A DNA stretch of 5,686 bases from assembly GCA_030040455.1 (NCBI GenBank), contig JASHTR010000588.1, positions 1 to 5,686 of the forward strand, given 5' to 3'. Below the pieces are notes generated by a model. That model made no database searches, was not told the origin of the DNA, and saw only the letters and a program-made list of their open reading frames with translations. The translations under genes and the position numbers were made by a program. The stretch is from Terriglobia bacterium. Lineage in GTDB: Bacteria > Acidobacteriota > Terriglobia > UBA7540. Shown in pieces: positions 4,336-5,686 of this stretch (the first letter of the stretch is position 1; every line of letters begins with the position of its first letter).

Positions 4336-5686
4336 GAGGAAGCGCGGCCTCGTCGCCGCGACGCCGCAACAGCTCTCCGATGCGGCTCGCGACCTGGGCC
4401 GGGTTGAGGTCACCGTGCTCGCCCGCCACCAGCCAGCCCGGCAACGGCACGTGAAACCAGGGAGCGTAGATGACCAGGCCGTGCGGGTTCAGCATGCCTC
4501 CCAGGTAGCTGAGGGAAGAGAGCGACAGGATCAGAACATCTGCGGTGGCGAAGTCGTCCAGCGCTTCTCGAGCCTCTACGTTGAGCACCGTTTCCAAGTT
4601 GGGCAGCGATTCGAAATCCTCCAAAGCGTACTGCGCCGGGTCGATGGTGGCGGGCTGGCTCAGTTTTACGTACAGCCCTGCTGTCTCCGGATGAAGGGTA
4701 TAGCGGCGCGCCGGCATCTCCGAGTGCAGCCTTATCGTGAAACGGACACCTTCCTGGCGCAGCGCCTCCACTACCGGGCCGCAGGCACGCAGATAATATT
4801 CGTTCGGCAGCCAGCGGTGCTGCCGGTCTGGCCGGCCGGACAAGCTGTTGTCCCCACGGCGCAAGTGGATGCAGACGCGCACCGGTCCAGCCGGCCGATA
4901 GCCACGGTACGGGCTAACCTCATGCAGTGCCTGATAAGCTTCCGGATGCCGGTCGGTGTATCGATAGGGCAGAAGGCCCTGCAATAGCACCGGACGGCCC
5001 GTTGCCGCTGAGCGCTCCTGGTGCTGCTCGATCGTATCCTGGTCAAGGTAATGTAACCGAACCCGCTCGCACCGCTCAAAGTCGAACGGGTCAGAGGGTA
5101 AAGAGAAGAAAGAATTGTATCGGGCGGTAAATTCCGGGTCAGTTCGCCCGGCGAGTAGAGACAGCAGCCCTTGGTACTGTACTTGCCCGAGCGGTGTGTG
5201 CACGTATTTGACGTGGAGCGCCCGGGCCAGCGCGTAGATGCCGTAAATGCGCTGCAGTTGAGCGCCCACGCCGTCGCTCGCGCCCTCCTGGTCGTAGGTG
5301 ACTGCAACTTCTCCTCTAGCGGGTGGGATGGCCGAGTCCTGTGCCACCCTCGGGCTCCGTCTGCCCTTGGCCAGCTTGCGTGAAGCGCCGGAACTCAGAG
5401 GCCAGGGCCGATGGCCGGGCGATACTTCCGACGTTTCGGAATTCGTCAAACGCTGGCGCCGATTCCGCGACCAGGCCGCCAGCCGTCGCAGATAGAGCTT
5501 ACACACACCGGCCATAAGCCGCCACGCAATCACTAACCGAGCTCCCGCGCGACGGGCCAATACCAAGTCAGCGTTGATACGACCGTACAACCGCTGTCCT
5601 GCATCTTGAGGCTCATCTTCCAGGAGGAAGAAATGGCGAGAAGCCGCCGTGATGAACTTATCCTCAAACGGCAGTTGATCGAATGT
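4328..5686 (-). CDS. Fucosyltransferase-superfamily (HxRRGD) glycosyltransferase, 5' end cut by window
   Basis: The frame is open from the right edge to TAA at 4330-4328 (452 visible residues). Residues below are counted from the TTG at 5590. The GT domain spans about 95-400. AVTYDQEGASDGVGAQLQRI (96-115) followed by YGIYALARAL (116-125) is the N-terminal glycine-rich region that precedes the first helix, and PLGQVQYQGL (133-142) follows. IHLRRGD (241-247) is the HxRRGD nucleotide-sugar motif. FATADVLILSLSSLSYLGGM (347-366) is the late A-D-x-x-I-x-SSxS motif. A GDP-sugar donor is likely; linkage and acceptor are unknown. Before the domain lie a helical, Arg-rich segment (about 7-47) and a Ser/Arg/Pro-rich linker (about 48-93). 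The TTG has AGGA 6 nt upstream, but 32 further in-frame codons without a stop reach the edge, so the true start is probably outside. No signal peptide is visible in the part seen. Confidence 0.85.
   Translation of the reverse strand, partial: TFDQLPFEDKFITAASRHFFLLEDEPQDAGQRLYGRINADLVLARRAGARLVIAWRLMAGVCKLYLRRLAAWSRNRRQRLTNSETSEVSPGHRPWPLSSGASRKLAKGRRSPRVAQDSAIPPARGEVAVTYDQEGASDGVGAQLQRIYGIYALARALHVKYVHTPLGQVQYQGLLSLLAGRTDPEFTARYNSFFSLPSDPFDFERCERVRLHYLDQDTIEQHQERSAATGRPVLLQGLLPYRYTDRHPEAYQALHEVSPYRGYRPAGPVRVCIHLRRGDNSLSGRPDRQHRWLPNEYYLRACGPVVEALRQEGVRFTIRLHSEMPARRYTLHPETAGLYVKLSQPATIDPAQYALEDFESLPNLETVLNVEAREALDDFATADVLILSLSSLSYLGGMLNPHGLVIYAPWFHVPLPGWLVAGEHGDLNPAQVASRIGELLRRRGDEAALPLL

Noticed and set aside
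4321..4413. Longer GTG start (4413) for the dioxygenase
   Set aside because: It would overlap the upstream transferase by 86 bases and add 31 Arg/Ser-rich residues before a normal family N-terminus. The ATG at 4320 fits better despite lacking a Shine-Dalgarno.
4771..5307. Minus-strand 178-residue frame within the first transferase
   Set aside because: It is an alternative frame of a gene whose own frame carries HxRRGD and other family motifs; the product is low-complexity, rich in Thr, Arg and Ser.

Overview
The window looks like bacterial chromosomal DNA of fairly high GC (roughly 55-60%, estimated by eye), densely coded on the minus strand. The long plus-strand reading frames are antisense shadows. 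The taxon cannot be fixed from the sequence. An acidobacterial or proteobacterial origin would fit the composition and the style of the alcohol dehydrogenase, but that is only a guess. No RNA genes, insertion sequences, CRISPR repeats or attachment sites were seen.

In the direction of transcription (high to low coordinates) there are five genes. (1) 5686-4328: a glycosyltransferase of the fucosyltransferase-like superfamily with an HLRRGD motif; its 5' end is cut by the window edge, and it has a long, unrecognised N-terminal region and a basic, low-complexity linker. (2) 4320-3703: a small 2-oxoglutarate/Fe(II) dioxygenase-like protein with no Shine-Dalgarno but an extended -10-like element directly before its ATG. 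(3) 3703-2111: a protein-O-fucosyltransferase-like (POFUT-like) glycosyltransferase with an HIRRGD motif and a C-terminal beta-sandwich, carbohydrate-binding-like domain. (4) 2101-1085: an extended short-chain dehydrogenase/reductase (SDR) sugar-nucleotide epimerase whose active-site neighbourhood resembles GDP-mannose 3,5-epimerase. (5) 996-1: a zinc-dependent, probably NADP-linked alcohol dehydrogenase of the YahK/cinnamyl-alcohol-dehydrogenase type; its last ~20 codons lie beyond the left edge.

Genes 1-4 are packed like an operon: a 7-bp gap, a 1-base stop/start overlap, and a 9-bp gap with a strong Shine-Dalgarno overlapping the preceding stop. They read as part of a surface-glycan or glycoconjugate cassette. 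The epimerase would make an activated sugar, two fucosyltransferase-fold enzymes would transfer it, and the dioxygenase would hydroxylate a glycan, peptide or precursor. The most interesting inference is that the epimerase makes GDP-L-galactose or a similar GDP-sugar (GDP-L-galactose is the 6-hydroxy analogue of GDP-L-fucose) for the two transferases. The alcohol dehydrogenase lies after an 88-bp gap, has its own ribosome site, and may be an unrelated neighbour.
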